Positions 9,441 through 21,402 of a stretch of 64,000 nucleotides of DNA are shown here, piece after piece (the first letter of the stretch is position 1; every line of letters starts with the position of its first letter). The stretch is from Diplosphaera chodatii (taxonomy: Eukaryota; Chlorophyta; Trebouxiophyceae; Prasiolales; Stichococcaceae), in assembly GCA_032358165.1 (NCBI GenBank), contig JAALGY010000031.1, forward strand, positions 186,001 through 250,000. The letters are read 5' to 3'. Made by a program: the position numbers and the translations under genes. The notes under the pieces were generated by a model. The model was not told the DNA's origin. It did not search any database and saw only the letters and a program-made list of their open reading frames with translations.

Positions 9441-12400
9441 GTCCCAAAGCAGCAGCGGCAGCCCTGCTGGCGGAGGCTGACAAGAGCAAGGCGGATGCTG
9501 CGTCAGGTGAGGGCATGTACAGCGGTACCTGTGGGTGGCTGCAACTGGCTGCCATTCGTAGAGCGCCCTAGCTCGCTTTGGCCGTAGTGCTGACACTGCT
9601 GGCAGCGAGTGAGTGTCAGAGGCGATCCACGGCCTGCGTGCATCAGATCAGCTGTATTTCAACCTTGAGCAGGCGGTCTGGTGTGCCTGGCGTGCGGCAA
9701 GGCCCTGCCGGACCGGGCCAAGCTGGCGCAGCACCTGAAGGATGCGCATGCAGGCGTCAACTCGCCTCCCAAGCACAATGCGCCGCCAGCCGGCCGCCGC
9801 TCCGCGCCCAGCTCCGGCTTCTCGCTCGCGGACGTGCTGGAGGCCAAGATGCGGCGTGCCGCGGAGGCGCAGCGGCCCGCCAGCCCGAGCAAGCCGCCGC
9901 CGCCGTCACCGCTGCCAAAGCCCCGCGGCGTGCAGGGCACACTGAAGGTAGCTGGCCAGAGCTCTACTGAACTATGTCCTGCGTACCCACCACACACGCT
10001 GCCAAAAGAGCCGCGGCGGGTCCGCTGTGATGAGATGTCTTGCGCCAGAGGTGAAGGTGCCCAGGTGCAACATGCCTTGGTGAGCGCGAAGATGATGCCA
10101 GAGTGTCAAACACCTGCAGCTCAACATGGGCGGCGGGCTGACGCCGGAGGAGGCGGTGCTGTGCGGCACGGAGCGCTCCAATGCGGCCCGCAAGCGGCCG
10201 ACCGCCGTGAAGAGAGCGGTGCTCAAGGCGCGGGCGGCCCGCGCCGCCACTCAGGCCGCCGATGATGCCACCGCCAGAACGGGGGCCCTGGCCGCGGCGC
10301 GGGTAGCAGCTGCGGACGTGCAGCTCCAGTACGAGGTGTGCACGTGTATGCTTTTGGTCCCTTCCAATTGCTGTTCACACTTGGTGCCCGACAAAACTTG
10401 ATGACATTTCCATGTCAATTAAACAGGCTGCTTTTCCGGACTCATATGAGCAGTGTGGTGCTGCAGCTGATTGTAAGGATAGCCTTCGTGACATGCAGGC
10501 AGCAGTGGCGGCTCAAGAGGCCTCCGGGTCGGCGAGCAATAGTGCATCCGTCTGCACACAGGTGCTTTGTCCAGACTACAATGGGCCAGCCTGCACCACA
10601 CCTAAATGACACCGATTCCCGCTCCATATGTGGTTGACCACGTGTGCCTGATTGTGCAGGTTCAAGTGTTGGATCTGGCCCGTGCTGAGGCGTCACGGCG
10701 TGTCACAGAGGCAGAGGCAGCATTGCAGGTAAGCTGTCAGGTTGATCAAGGGGCTCAGCCGGCCCCTGTACCGGTGTTTAGCTGCTGCTGGCACTTGCTC
10801 CTGGACATGCCTCATCCAGCCACTTGCTTCCCTGTAGAGAGGATGCTCTCTCGAAAACCCTGCACTGCGCCTCGCAGACGGCGCAAGTCGCTGCGACAGC
10901 AGCTGCCGGGCGGCTGCAGGCCTGCGTGGCGGCGCCGCCCGAGGAGGCCCTAGACGCTGTAGAGGTACTACTCAGAATCAAGCCAGACCATTGCATGCAG
11001 CAATGATCAGTTTCTCATTGGCAAGGCTGCACAGCCAGGGAGTCGTTGGGCGGTGCGTCTGCCATCAGACATCGAGGGGCACTGGCAGCGCGCGATCTGC
11101 TGCTCACTGCTGCAGGTGACTGACGAGGAGGCAGCCGAGGCAGCCGAGCTGGAAGCATCAGGAGCAGAGTCAGCGGCGGCAGCTCGGGGGCTGTTCCCCC
11201 CAGACACAGGGGCTGCAGAGGCAGCTGGGGCCAGTCGCAGCTCCGCACAGGCCCCAGAAGTGGCATTTCCCCCGCTTGCAGCGGCGCAGCCTGTGGCCGA
11301 GGCGTCAGCAGGCAGCAAAGCGGGCGCCGAACTCGGTGCGGGCAACGAACCCGATGGCAGCGGCAGCGATGGTGACTCGGTGCAAGGGGAATCCGAGTCG
11401 GGCACCGGCAGCGGCTCGGACGACGGCGCGGGCCCCGGGCTGTCCGGCTTCCAGGACGTGCTGTCCAGCTGGGCGACGGCCGCAGCGCTGCCCAAGCCCT
11501 CTATTCGGCACTCGAAGCCCGTCAAGCCGGCAGCAGCCGATGCAGCGGCCGAAGCAGCGCCTGCCGCCCCCCGCCAGGTGGGTACAGCAGCTGCCGGACC
11601 TGCTGAGCGGCAGCTGAGACCCCCCAGCGGCCACAGCTCCTCGCGTTCCAGCGCGGAGTCCAGCGTCGCCAGCTGGCTGGCGGAGTCCAGGCTCGCGGGG
11701 CCCGGCCAGCAGCCGCGCCAGCCGGCGCCGGCGGCGGCACAGCGCACGCAGCCGCCCGCGGCCCCGGCGGCGGCTGCGACGCCCGATTGGCTCGCCGGCA
11801 GCGACAGCGACAGCGATGCGGGGCAGCAGCCCCGGCGGCGCCCCAGCGCTGCCACGACGGTGAGTAGCTGGTGTTGCACGAGTGCTGCTCAGTGTGCAGC
11901 GGCATGCTGCTGTCACCAACGAAGGTGGCAGCCACCTCCGTTGGTCAAAGTGCCCTAAAGCAGAGGCTACATAAGGGCTGGCTGGTTGAAAGTCAGTACA
12001 CCGCTTTGCATCTTGATCACACTTGTGCTGCCTCAACTTCCCATGCTGAGGCATCCGACCATATAGACAATCAAGGACCTGCTGGTCGTGAATGGAGGGA
12101 GTGTCTCCGTCCTTGTTCATGCTGCTGCATAGTTAACAACAGCTTGCCCGGCATCTGCAGGAGGCGCCGGGCACACCGTCGCAGCAGTCCGGCGCTCTGC
12201 TGGCGGTCTCGTCGTCCGAGGCGGCCGCCTCAGCAGCGCCGTCGCAGGTGTGCTCACCTCGCACGGCTGTGCGTTGTGTTTGTGTGCCCCTCTATAGAGA
12301 CCTTGACACTGTGCAGGCCGCACCGTGGCTTACGTGAACGCCTGCCGACCTTGTGCAAACGGTTGCAGGTGTCGGCGTCCCGGGTGTCCGTCTGCAGCGC

Positions 12401-15400
12401 GTCCCCACCTCGCAGCGCCAGCCTGCCGCCACGGTCCAGCAGCGCAGCCGCAGCGCCCGCGCAGCCGGCCTCGCTGCAGACGCTGTCCGCGCCAGCAGCT
12501 GCTGCGGGGCCCCTGCCCGGTCAGCAGCGCCCGCCGCCGCCGCCGCCTCCGCAGCAGCAGCAGCACCCGCCCATCTCGGGGTTCTCGGGCTTTTCTGCTG
12601 GCGGCAGCGTGTCTCCAGCCGTGCAGGCACTGCCCGGCTGGGCCAGTCCAGGCAGTGTCGCCCTGGAGCAACACATGCCACTGCCGCTGCGCCGCAGCAG
12701 CGGCGGCAGTGGCAGCATTCCAGGCGCTGCCAGCTTGAGACTGCAGGCCCAGCCCCCACAGCAGCAGCGCCAGCCGTCGCTGTCGCTGCTGCAGCCGCAG
12801 CCCACGCCGCCGACGCTCCCCCATCCTTCAGCGGGGTTCTGTGCGGGTTCGGACCCGCAGCTGCACTCTGCCCCTGGGCCACCTCACCCCTTTGCCGCAT
12901 ATACATCTGCCGGCGACTGGCAGCCCCCGCAGCCGCCGCCAGCTGTCCAGGAGGGTGCAGGTGTGTGACTCTTGCGACTGCGCAAGGTCTGGCCATGTAA
13001 AATCGCAATATACGTTTGCATACACATGGTCCTGCACCAACAACCCGGCCTGATGTGTGCCAATGCGCAACGCGCCATCCAGAAGGGTCTGTGTGCCAGG
13101 TACTGAGCTGCATGCCCTTGCAAAGCGCAGGCGCGGGGGAGTACATGTGCGAGCTGTGCTCGGTGCGTGTGTCGGGGGCGCGCAACATGTCGCAGCACCT
13201 GTCCTCGGCGCGGCACATGCGGCGGGCGGCAACAGCAGCCCGCGGCATCGCCTCCGCGGCGGTGTCAGCGCACGACGTCGCCCACCCTGGGGCGGCCCGC
13301 CAGGACTCGCTGCAGGGGGGCCAGGCGGCGGCTGGGGCGCCGCCCCCACCGCTCATTGGCGACTACTGCCAGCAGGCGAGGGACTGCATGCCGAGCTCGG
13401 CTGCTGGCACCTACACGGCCGTGCTGAAATGTACCGCATGTGCGCATCGCCTGATTGGCACACCTGCAGCTGCTGGCTGGCCGGCGGTGCTGTACACGCA
13501 AGCAACGCAACTCGCGTCGTCGCTCCCCCCGCAGGTCATCACCGAAGACATCGACCGGTGCGCGGCGGTGCTGCTGCACCAGCTGCTGCAGTGGCAGGAG
13601 CGGGCGCGGGCCGCGCGCGACGCGCGCTCCGGGGGCCGCGTCGCTGCCAAGAAGCGCCTGGTCTCCGGCCTGCGGTGGGTGCTTCGCAGCAGCTGCCCTG
13701 TAGTATGGTCGCCCCCTTGCCTGCCCCGGCAGCTGAGCGTGGCGGTGACCTGGAGGCAGCATGCGGCTGCAGGCAGTCCTGCCCCGGGCGCACAAGCGCG
13801 ACGCCGCCTAGCGGGCTGGCACAGCCCTGTCGCCGGAAGTGGCACTGTGGTGTCAGGGCGTCACCGGGTGGCGCCTCCACGTCTGCAGGGAGGTGGCCAA
13901 GTGGGTGCGGGTGGGCAAGGCGCGCGCGGTGGTCGTGGCGCCCAACATCGAGCCCGCCGAGGGGGAGGCCGGGCTGTCGTCGCTGCTCGGCGGGATTCTG
14001 GGGGACGCCGCGGCGCGCGGCATCCCCGTCGTCTTCGCGCTGTCACGCAAGCGCATGGGCCAGGTGGGCATGAAGGTTTCTGGGGTTGGCGCCCAGCTGC
14101 TGAGTGCTGTGGTCTCAGCCTGTGGGCCCGGGGCCTGTGCCTCGGTGTGCAGAGAAACAGCGCTCACTAGCAGGACCCCCCGGTGTCCCCGCGGCCTGTC
14201 TGCTTGACCGGGGCGCATGCCGCGCCGCAGATCTTCGGCTGGAGCAAGAAGATGTCGGCGATCGCGCTGCTGGACGTGTCGGGCGCGGACGCCTCGTTCT
14301 CGGAGCTGGTCACCCGCGCGCGGGCCGCCGCGGCGCAGTGGGCGGCCGAGCACCCCGGCGCGGCGGCGCCGGCAATGGCCACCGTCGCGACGCCCCCCCT
14401 GCAGGTCCGGCACCCAGGGACTGCACCCCACCGACACATGCGCTTGCACGCATTTTCGCAAATCATGTGCCATTCATGAGGCCGGTCAGGGGGTGTCTGC
14501 AGCCCCCACCATGCCAGCCATGCTTGCTAGCATGTTGGTTTAGAAGAGAAAGTAGGTTAGGACCCGTAAATGAAGTCAAGTAGCGGTGCTGAGACGACAG
14601 CTGATCGATGCTGCAGGAGGCCGAGCTGCAGCTGCAGCACCCAGCAGCCCAGGGCCTCGACCTGCGGATGCAGCAGCAGGCGCCGGGCGTTGCCTCCGCC
14701 GCCGCTGCCGCGTTTGGCATCGCCCCACTGCTGCAGCAGGAGCAGGCGCAGCGCCAGGCGCAGCAGCTGGCGGCGCACGAGCTGGAGCGCCAGGCGTCGG
14801 CCCGCCATCAGCTGGAGGCGCAGCTGTCGGCGCAGCTGTCGCTGCGGCCGCCGCCGCCGCCGCCGCCGCTGCAGCCGCAGCAGCGGATGGAGCGGCAGCT
14901 GTCGGCGCAGCTGTCCGCCCAGCTGTCTGGCCACCCGGCGCAGCTGCTGCAGCCGCCGCCGCCGCCGCCGCCGCACCTGTGGCAGGCGCACTCCGCGCTG
15001 CCGGCCTCCCAGCTGCGCAGCGCCTCGCAGCCGCTGTACCCCAACGCCTCCGCCGTGCCCGGCTACCACGCGCACGGCCCCCCTGCAGCACAGGACTTCG
15101 GCATGCAGCCGGCCGGGCCGCCGGCGCCCCTGCCGCAGGTGCCGGACGCCCTGGCGGGCATCGCCGAGGCTGCGGCCGCCGCTGCGGTGCAGCAGTACAC
15201 CGCAGCGGACGCAGCCCGGCAGCGGGAGCTGCTGCAGGGCTGCCGGAACCTCAGCGCGGCTTCGGCACCCGACTTCGGCCCTGCGCAGCAAGCGGCAGGC
15301 TTCGACGCATCGCCTGCTGGGCTTGCTGGTAGGTCAAATTGAACCTCCAACTGAGCTTGCTATGCTATCTGAATCACAGGCGCTGTTGCTTCACCATTGG

Positions 15401-15524
15401 CATCAAATTGTATGGTGCAAAAGTAGCCTGCGCAACCCAAAACCAGCGAAATGCGATGTGCTGATTTGCACCGACATCATACATGGATATGTTGATATTG
15501 CTAGGTCGGCCGCATGCCGAAGCA

Positions 15525-15561
<37 letters not shown>

Positions 15562-17369
15562 TGGAGTCCCACCCCTCACTGCAGCTGTGGGCCCGTCAGG
15601 TAGAGTATCTCATTTTGCACCGCTGACGTTGTGTCACGCTGAAACGAGCCATCAAGCGCGAAATGTGTAGTGAGCTCGAGCAGCCCAGGTGTCAGGGCTT
15701 GCACTCCGAAACTCGTATGCAAACGTGTTGTCCCATGACGCTGCAGCACGCGTTGACTTCGCAGCCGACGGCGCCGCCGGTGCTGATGCAGCGGCAACCG
15801 CCGCCGCCGCAGGAGCCTGCTGTGCCGGTGCAGCAGCAGCAGCAGCAGCAGTGGCGGCAGCAGCTGCTGCAGCAGCAGCCGCAGGGCACCCACCTGCAGC
15901 TGCCGCCGCAGCAGCGGCAGCTGCTGCTGGAGATGGAGGCCCAGTGGCGCCAGCAGCAGCAACTGCAGGTGCGGGCGGTGGCGCTGTTGTCAGGCAGCAG
16001 CATCGTCATGCAGCATCTGCTTTTACATCTGCTGCTCGTCCGTTGTGCTTCTCGAAGGTTCTGCCTCTGCTATCATGGAAGTCAGCCTGATGAGGTTGTT
16101 CGTCTGCAGTCGCTGCAGAGTGGCGAGGCGGGCGGGGTGCTCAACGAGCTGCTGACGCTGGAGAAGCAGAAGTCGGCAGCGGACCCGTACGCCTGGCCGC
16201 CTGTGTCTGCCGAGGCGCGGGGCTACGGGCAGAGCCTGCCGCCGCAGGGCATGTCTTTGGGTTCAGATTATCCGCCTCAGGGCATGTCGCCAAGTGGCTC
16301 AGGGGGCAGCCTGCGCGGCCTCGCAGCCGAGGGGCGGCAGCAGTCGGCGCCGGTGGCCCTGCAGCAGCCGCGCCGGAGCAGCCCTGGGGCGGCATTCTCC
16401 CCCACGCAGCTGCCGCCGCTGGGGCACAAAAGCTCCACGGCCACCCTGGAGCGCTGGGGGTCCGGCGGCAGCAGCAGCCGCCACAGCAGCGCGGGCGCCC
16501 CGCTGCCGGCCTCCCGAGCCGGCAGCCCGTACGCGGCGGCCAACGCCCCCGTCGCCGGCGCCGCTCACTCCCCCTGGGCCGCGGTGCAGCCGCAGCAGCT
16601 GCAGGCGGCGCGGCAGGCGGCCCTGGAGCAGCAGCAGCGGCAGGAGGGGGCGCCCGGCCCCGCCAAATCCTTCAGCCGCCTGCGGTCGACGTCCGACGCG
16701 CTCAGCACCTCGGACCCGCGCCTTGACGAGATGCATATCCGCGGCGGCGGCGGCGACACTGGCAACAGCGGCAGCCGCAGCAGCAGCGGCGGCCACGGCA
16801 GCCATGGGCAGCAGCCGCGCCCGCAGCAGCTGCCGCCGCCGCACCCCTTTTCGACCAGCCCCGGGGCCGGGTGGAGCGACAGCCCGCCCCCCACCGCATC
16901 TGCTTCGCCCCCAGGGTACTCGCGGCCGGGCCTGTGGCAGGCGCACAGCGCCCCCGGACCCCACCCTGTGGCAGCCAGCACAGCCGCGCGCAGCGCATCC
17001 GACGGGAGGGCTGCGGCCCTGGAGGCCGACGCCGCCGGCGGCACCAGACTGGCCAGCAGCTACAGCACGGTGCCGGACTTTGGCGAGCGTGCAGGCCGTC
17101 CCGTCGGCGATTCCGGCGGCGGTGGCTTTGTTGGCAGCAGCGGCAGCGGCGCAGCTGCTGGTGGCAGCAGCGGCATGCAGAGCGGAGGCAACCTACAGCA
17201 CCTGGCAGCCCTGTGGAATAATGACAGCCTGGGGCTGCCGAACAGCGGCGGCGCTGCCAGCAGCAGCGCCCCAGCCGCTGCCGGTGCAAGTGAGAGTCAA
17301 AATGACCGCCGGTGGCCGGCTGGCGGGATGGCCAGCCCCTTCAATCCGTTTGCCGACCAGCGGGCCTGA
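9437..17369 (+). CDS. SBP2: SECIS-binding protein 2-like factor with two zinc fingers and Gln/Pro-rich arms
   Basis: About 20 exons run on the plus strand from MSPKAAAAALLAEADKSKAD to NPFADQRA. In order: a C2H2 finger near 9680-9755 (CLACGKALPDRAKLAQHLKDAH, CX2CX12HX4H); an Ala/Ser-rich charged region; a Pro/Gln-rich region (12.4-12.96 kb); a U1/matrin-type finger near 13140-13230 (CELC, then CX2CX12HX5H); and the SBP2 core. The core starts with VITEDIDRCAAVLLHQLLQW and KKRLVSGLREVAKWVRVGKA (13535-13676 joined to 13892). It continues with VVVAPNIEPAEGEAGL, GIPVVFALSRKRMGQ and MSAIALLDVSGADASFSEL (to about 14400), which is the L7Ae/L30e RNA-binding fold as in SBP2. A long poly-Gln and Ser/Gly/Pro-rich C-terminal arm follows (14.6-17.37 kb). 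SBP2 binds SECIS elements and recruits the Sec-specific elongation factor so that UGA is read as selenocysteine. The core assignment is strong. That the whole span is one gene is inferred from continuous in-frame joins. Confidence 0.75.
15528..15560 (+). repeat. (CAG)11 tract coding poly-Gln
   Basis: Eleven uninterrupted CAG codons lie in a short exon of the SBP2-like gene. The exon is reached through the acceptor at about 15503. It is a perfect trinucleotide microsatellite and is likely length-variable between strains. Confidence 0.9.
15831..15851 (+). repeat. (CAG)7 tract coding poly-Gln
   Basis: Seven perfect CAG codons in the next exon of the SBP2-like gene, inside a longer Gln/Pro/Leu-rich stretch that runs to about 15968. 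Confidence 0.9.
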
Positions 17370-18064
17370 GGAAGCCGCGCCCCCTGCTGCAATTGCCTCC
17401 AAGAGCGGGGAGAGAAAGCGCTCATCATATCTGGTGGGCACCACCTGCAGCAGGCGCACGGCTGAGGGCCCTGGGTACACACGAAGCTGGATGAGGCCTT
17501 TTGTGCGGCTCGTGGTATGTCAGCATCGGCTAGATGGTATATATTTACGGCTGCTGGGCGAACCAGAGGGTTCAACAGATCAAGACACCTGCCAATTTCA
17601 GATATGCGCCAGCAGTACACCGTATGATGTTGATGGCAGGTCTGCAGGACGAAGCAGTGCAGCGTTGCTTTACATCGTGCACAGGATGAAGCGCATGCAC
17701 AGGTTCGTTTGCTGCCTAGTGTTGTGTGGTCCGCTCTGCTGTGATGTGCTCCACCATATGGCCCTTGCGGCAGGGGTGTTGATGAACAGCAGGGCGATGC
17801 ACAGCTTGACTACGTAGTGCACCCGACATCTCTTCAGATTGTGGTGTAAGTTTGAGCATACACGTGGAAGCATGACCTAACATCGCAATGCCAGCCTCAG
17901 CTGATCCACAGTCGTCCAAGGATGGCCCACCTCCCTTGATGACAGCTCATGCTGCACGAGTGTCATGCAAACCGAGCAACACCAGCAAGCGCCACCATGA
18001 TGGCTACTTCGGACTCAGGATGGAGCAGTGGCTGATTCCCGCCGGCCATTCTAGCAGCGGTGAC
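17370..18064. other. intergenic: 3' region of the SBP2-like gene, promoter of the wall-protein gene
   Basis: Roughly 700 bp. It contains an AT-rich TATATATTT at about 17539 and a TGTAA at about 17844. No coding segment with consistent splice joins is seen on either strand. Confidence 0.35.
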
Positions 18065-20376
18065 ATGGCAGCTCATTCCCGACACCTGGGGCCCAGTGCT
18101 GCTGTTCTTGCGGCCTGTCTTCTTGCGGCCGTGCACGTCCACGCATCTCCACAGGGTACGCAACAAGGAGTACAGCCATCTTAGGTGCTTGAGCTGCTGT
18201 TTTGCTCACTGCAGCGGATGTGAAGCCCCTGCATCCCAATATTCGCTGGTCCAAGCAAGGATGCCGGGGGTCAACGACCAGCATGTCACGTATGACGTGA
18301 CGAGGCTATGAACGTTGCAGAATGCAGTCCAACCATACAGCTGTGTGCTTAGACCGTGGTACCACGTGCCTTGGAGTGCCAGCCCCAGTACGTGCGTGAC
18401 TGTGATGACGGCGCACACACAGGCAGCAGGCAGCAGGGACCAAACAGCTTGCAGCAGGCCTCCTTCTGGTCCAGGTTGATCGATACACGTTGCCACCTGG
18501 TACTGACAGACGACAGTTGAAGTGCCACTGTAGCTGTAGCTGTAGCTGCAGGCGAGGGCCACGGCCTGAGGCGGCTGCAGCAGGGGGCCCCGCTTGGCGA
18601 GTCCGCCTTTTCACCGCTTCCCGGTGGCGTGGTGGTGGCAGGTGAGAGAACAGCAGTCGCTTCTGGTGATGGTCAGCTGCGATCTGCCATGCCGCAGCAC
18701 TTTGAGTGATGCGCAGTCTGGCGACACGTCATTCATCGGAGATGACCAGCGCCAGGCTAGCTGGTGACACCGCACTGCTTGCAGGAAACCCCAGGGAATT
18801 CATCCCGAGCCCCCCGCCGCCAAGCCCGCCGCCGCCGCCGCCCAGCCCACCGCCGAGGCCCCCGTCACCGCCGCCAAACCCGCCGCCGCCGCCGCCCAAC
18901 CCCCCGCCACTACCGCCGCCGCCTAGCCCGCCACCCCCGACGCCGGCCCTGGCAACTCCAGCCCCTGTGACGGCGGCGCCGCTGCTGGCGCCCACGCCTG
19001 TGGCAATAGCGCCGGCAGCGCCAGCAGCACCAGCGGCGCCAGCGGCAGCTGCAGGGGGGGCTGCCTCGCAGCTGACGGCGGCGCTGGCATCAGAGATTGC
19101 AGATCTGCCGCCGAGCCTGGCGCTCACATTGCTGCTGGCGCTGCGGGACGGCTCTCAGACACCAGCCCAGGCAGCCGCCAGTGTTGCAGGTGACTTGAAT
19201 GCCACCAATGAAGATCCCAAACTGACACGAGAGCCAGTGCAGGTTGGGCGTCATGCAACAAGGTTCAGTTGCACAGATGCATGCCGAACAGCAGCTATGG
19301 CACTTTACACACAGTTGCAACCAAGCCTACTGCAGCATTTCTTCTGCAATGCAGCTGCGGTGCCAACTCCAGCGCCACAGCCTGCCGTCACACCAGCGCC
19401 CACCGCAGCAGCGGTGGCGCCAGCGGCTGATGCAATTGATGCCGCAATCCGTGCCCTGACCGCCCCACATTCGCTCGGCCCTGCGCCTGCATCTGAAGAT
19501 CCCGTGATACCGACAGCGGATCCCGCACCATCGCCAACGTCATTGCCAACAGAGGCCGCCACCCAGGAGGTACCGACCGAAGGTACCGAGCTACCAACAA
19601 CAGAACCCACTCCGCAGTCCACTCCCCTGCCGACAGACGCCCCCACCCCCTTTCCCACCCCTGTGCCCACCCTGCAGCCAACTCCCCCGCCAACTGAAGC
19701 CCCCACGCTGGCGCCCACTCCAGCTCCAACCCCGCAGCCCACCGCCCTGCCAACAGAAGCCCCCACCCCTGTGCCCACCCCGCAGCCAACTCCCCCGCCA
19801 ACCGAAGCCCCCACGCTGGCGCCGACTCCTGCTCCAACCCCACAGCCCACCGCCCTGCCGATAGAGTCCCCTACCCCCTTCCCCACGCCTGCCCCCACGC
19901 TGCTACCCCCTCCGCCGGGCCTCGAGGCGAGGTTGCTGGGCCTAGCCCCTGCACCTGAGCCGGGACCGGCGGCTGAACCCACGCAGGATGAGCTGAACGC
20001 CGCCATCATCATGCGGGCCGCCCAGGCCGGCGGCTCCTCTGGGGTGGGTGACATCGCGCCCATCACGACCCAACAAAACACAACTGATGTTGGTGCGCAG
20101 CAACCCCTGCTTTTTGGGGCATTTATGGGGTTTGTTCATGCGCGTTCCCCGCGATATGGACCTGTCATGGTACGCCGCATCGTGTGCTTGCAGACCACAC
20201 CGTCATGGTGTGCTTTTGATATCCCGCAGTCGTCAACCCCATCTAGCCTGCTGGCTGCCAGGCCTGTGCGCAGCCGTCCAACCTATCTTAGATGTCAAGC
20301 TTGGCATCTGCGGCTGGGGGATGACACAGCGCTGAAGGGTTGCCAATCACGGACACTGCAACAGGAGACAAAGTGA
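18065..20376 (+). CDS. hydroxyproline-rich cell-wall glycoprotein (extensin/pherophorin-type), block 1
   Basis: Exon 1 (18065-18155) starts MAAHSRHLGPSAAVLAACLL and continues AAVHVHAS, a clear signal peptide. The main exon opens near 18785 after CTTGCAG and encodes SP2-4 runs (SPPPPSPPPPPPSPPPRPPS) to about 18945. An Ala-rich helical stretch follows (ALASEIADLPPSLALTLLLA). An intron, read through without a stop, spans about 19189-19352. The coding part then continues with PTEAPTLAPTPAPTPQPT-type repeats (about 19560-19910). Such SPn and PTxxP tracts are prolyl-hydroxylated and glycosylated in algal wall and matrix proteins. The exons linking the signal peptide to the main exon (about 18210-18780), and the true 3' end after about 20040, are unresolved; the stop given closes the open frame. 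It may form one gene with the block at 21.4-23.6 kb. Confidence 0.6.
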
Positions 20377-21402
20377 ACGCTGTGAACGCCAGCTCTGAGA
20401 TTCAGGCACTGCACAATGTTTGATCATCAGTGACACCCCATAGGTCCTGAGCAACCAGAGTGAGCATGCGGGAAGCCAATTTTGTTTGTTTTATCTGCTG
20501 CTGACATGGAGTTTCGTCCAATGCTGTCAGCATAGCATGGGAGCTGTCTGACCAACATGACCCCTATGGCCGACCAGAGACCATCTATCATTGATTGCTC
20601 GCTTGAAGCAAGGCCATTGCACTGTTTGCAGTGTAGCAGCCACGAAAGACAGGACATTGTCAGGCAGCTGTGACTATGGCATGATCTTCATTCCCTCGAT
20701 TGCACTGCAGTGCTACGTTCAACTTTGGATGGCGGTGGGTTGACTAATCAGTGAACATCAAGGGTCAGTATGCAACACCCGCAGCATCTTCACTTGGCGG
20801 CAGAGGGGCTGACATGTAGCAGACTTGCAACCGTGCTGCTGCTACTCTGCTCCGCAGGTATCAACGCGGTATCAACGCGCCAACTGCATGCATTGACATG
20901 ACATCAGTTCCATGTTGATACAGCATGGCCTCAGCTGTCGAGCATATATACCTTCCAAGTGCAAACACAGCTTGTCAACTTCAGGAAGTCATAGAATGCT
21001 GACTGGCACGGTGCACCCTCGCTTGCAGTCTGGCCTGGGCTGGTCCTGCCAGCAGTATGGTGCACAAATCGTACACGACATGAGCATCAAGCATGTCAGC
21101 TGTGAGATGGCGTGCTTTGTCGTGTAGGGTGCAGGTGTGGAGCATCAGTGGTCAAGCCGACCCAGCAGAAGCCATTGGCTGTCAGCAGCAGAACCGGTTC
21201 CGCTGGTGGCAAGACAGGGCGCCACTTACGACAGGAGACCCTGGTACAAGGTGTAGCGCGGACCTGCTCATCGTAATACGAGTGTTGCTTCTGTTGTGCT
21301 CAGCAACAACACCCTGCCTGCAATGCAACATTGCCATGCTGTCAAAATTGTGATCTGCCACTCCTCTGTTAGGCCCTGCTCGGCTGTGCTATACTCACTG
21401 CA
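20377..21402. other. spacer between the two wall-protein blocks
   Basis: About 1 kb with no Pro-rich coding sequence. A TATATA at 20945-20950 could be a promoter for the second block. A hydrophobic open stretch at about 21265-21320 (DLLIVIRVLLLLCSATTP) resembles a signal peptide but lacks a nearby ATG and is not confirmed. It could equally be introns of one large gene. Confidence 0.3.

Noticed and set aside
12292..13356. 354-codon minus-strand ORF
   Set aside because: Opposite the Pro/Gln-rich and U1-finger exons of the SBP2-like gene; the plus strand has the recognisable motifs and splice joins.
19305..20081. 258-codon minus-strand Gly/Val-rich ORF
   Set aside because: Antisense shadow of the PT repeats of wall-protein block 1.
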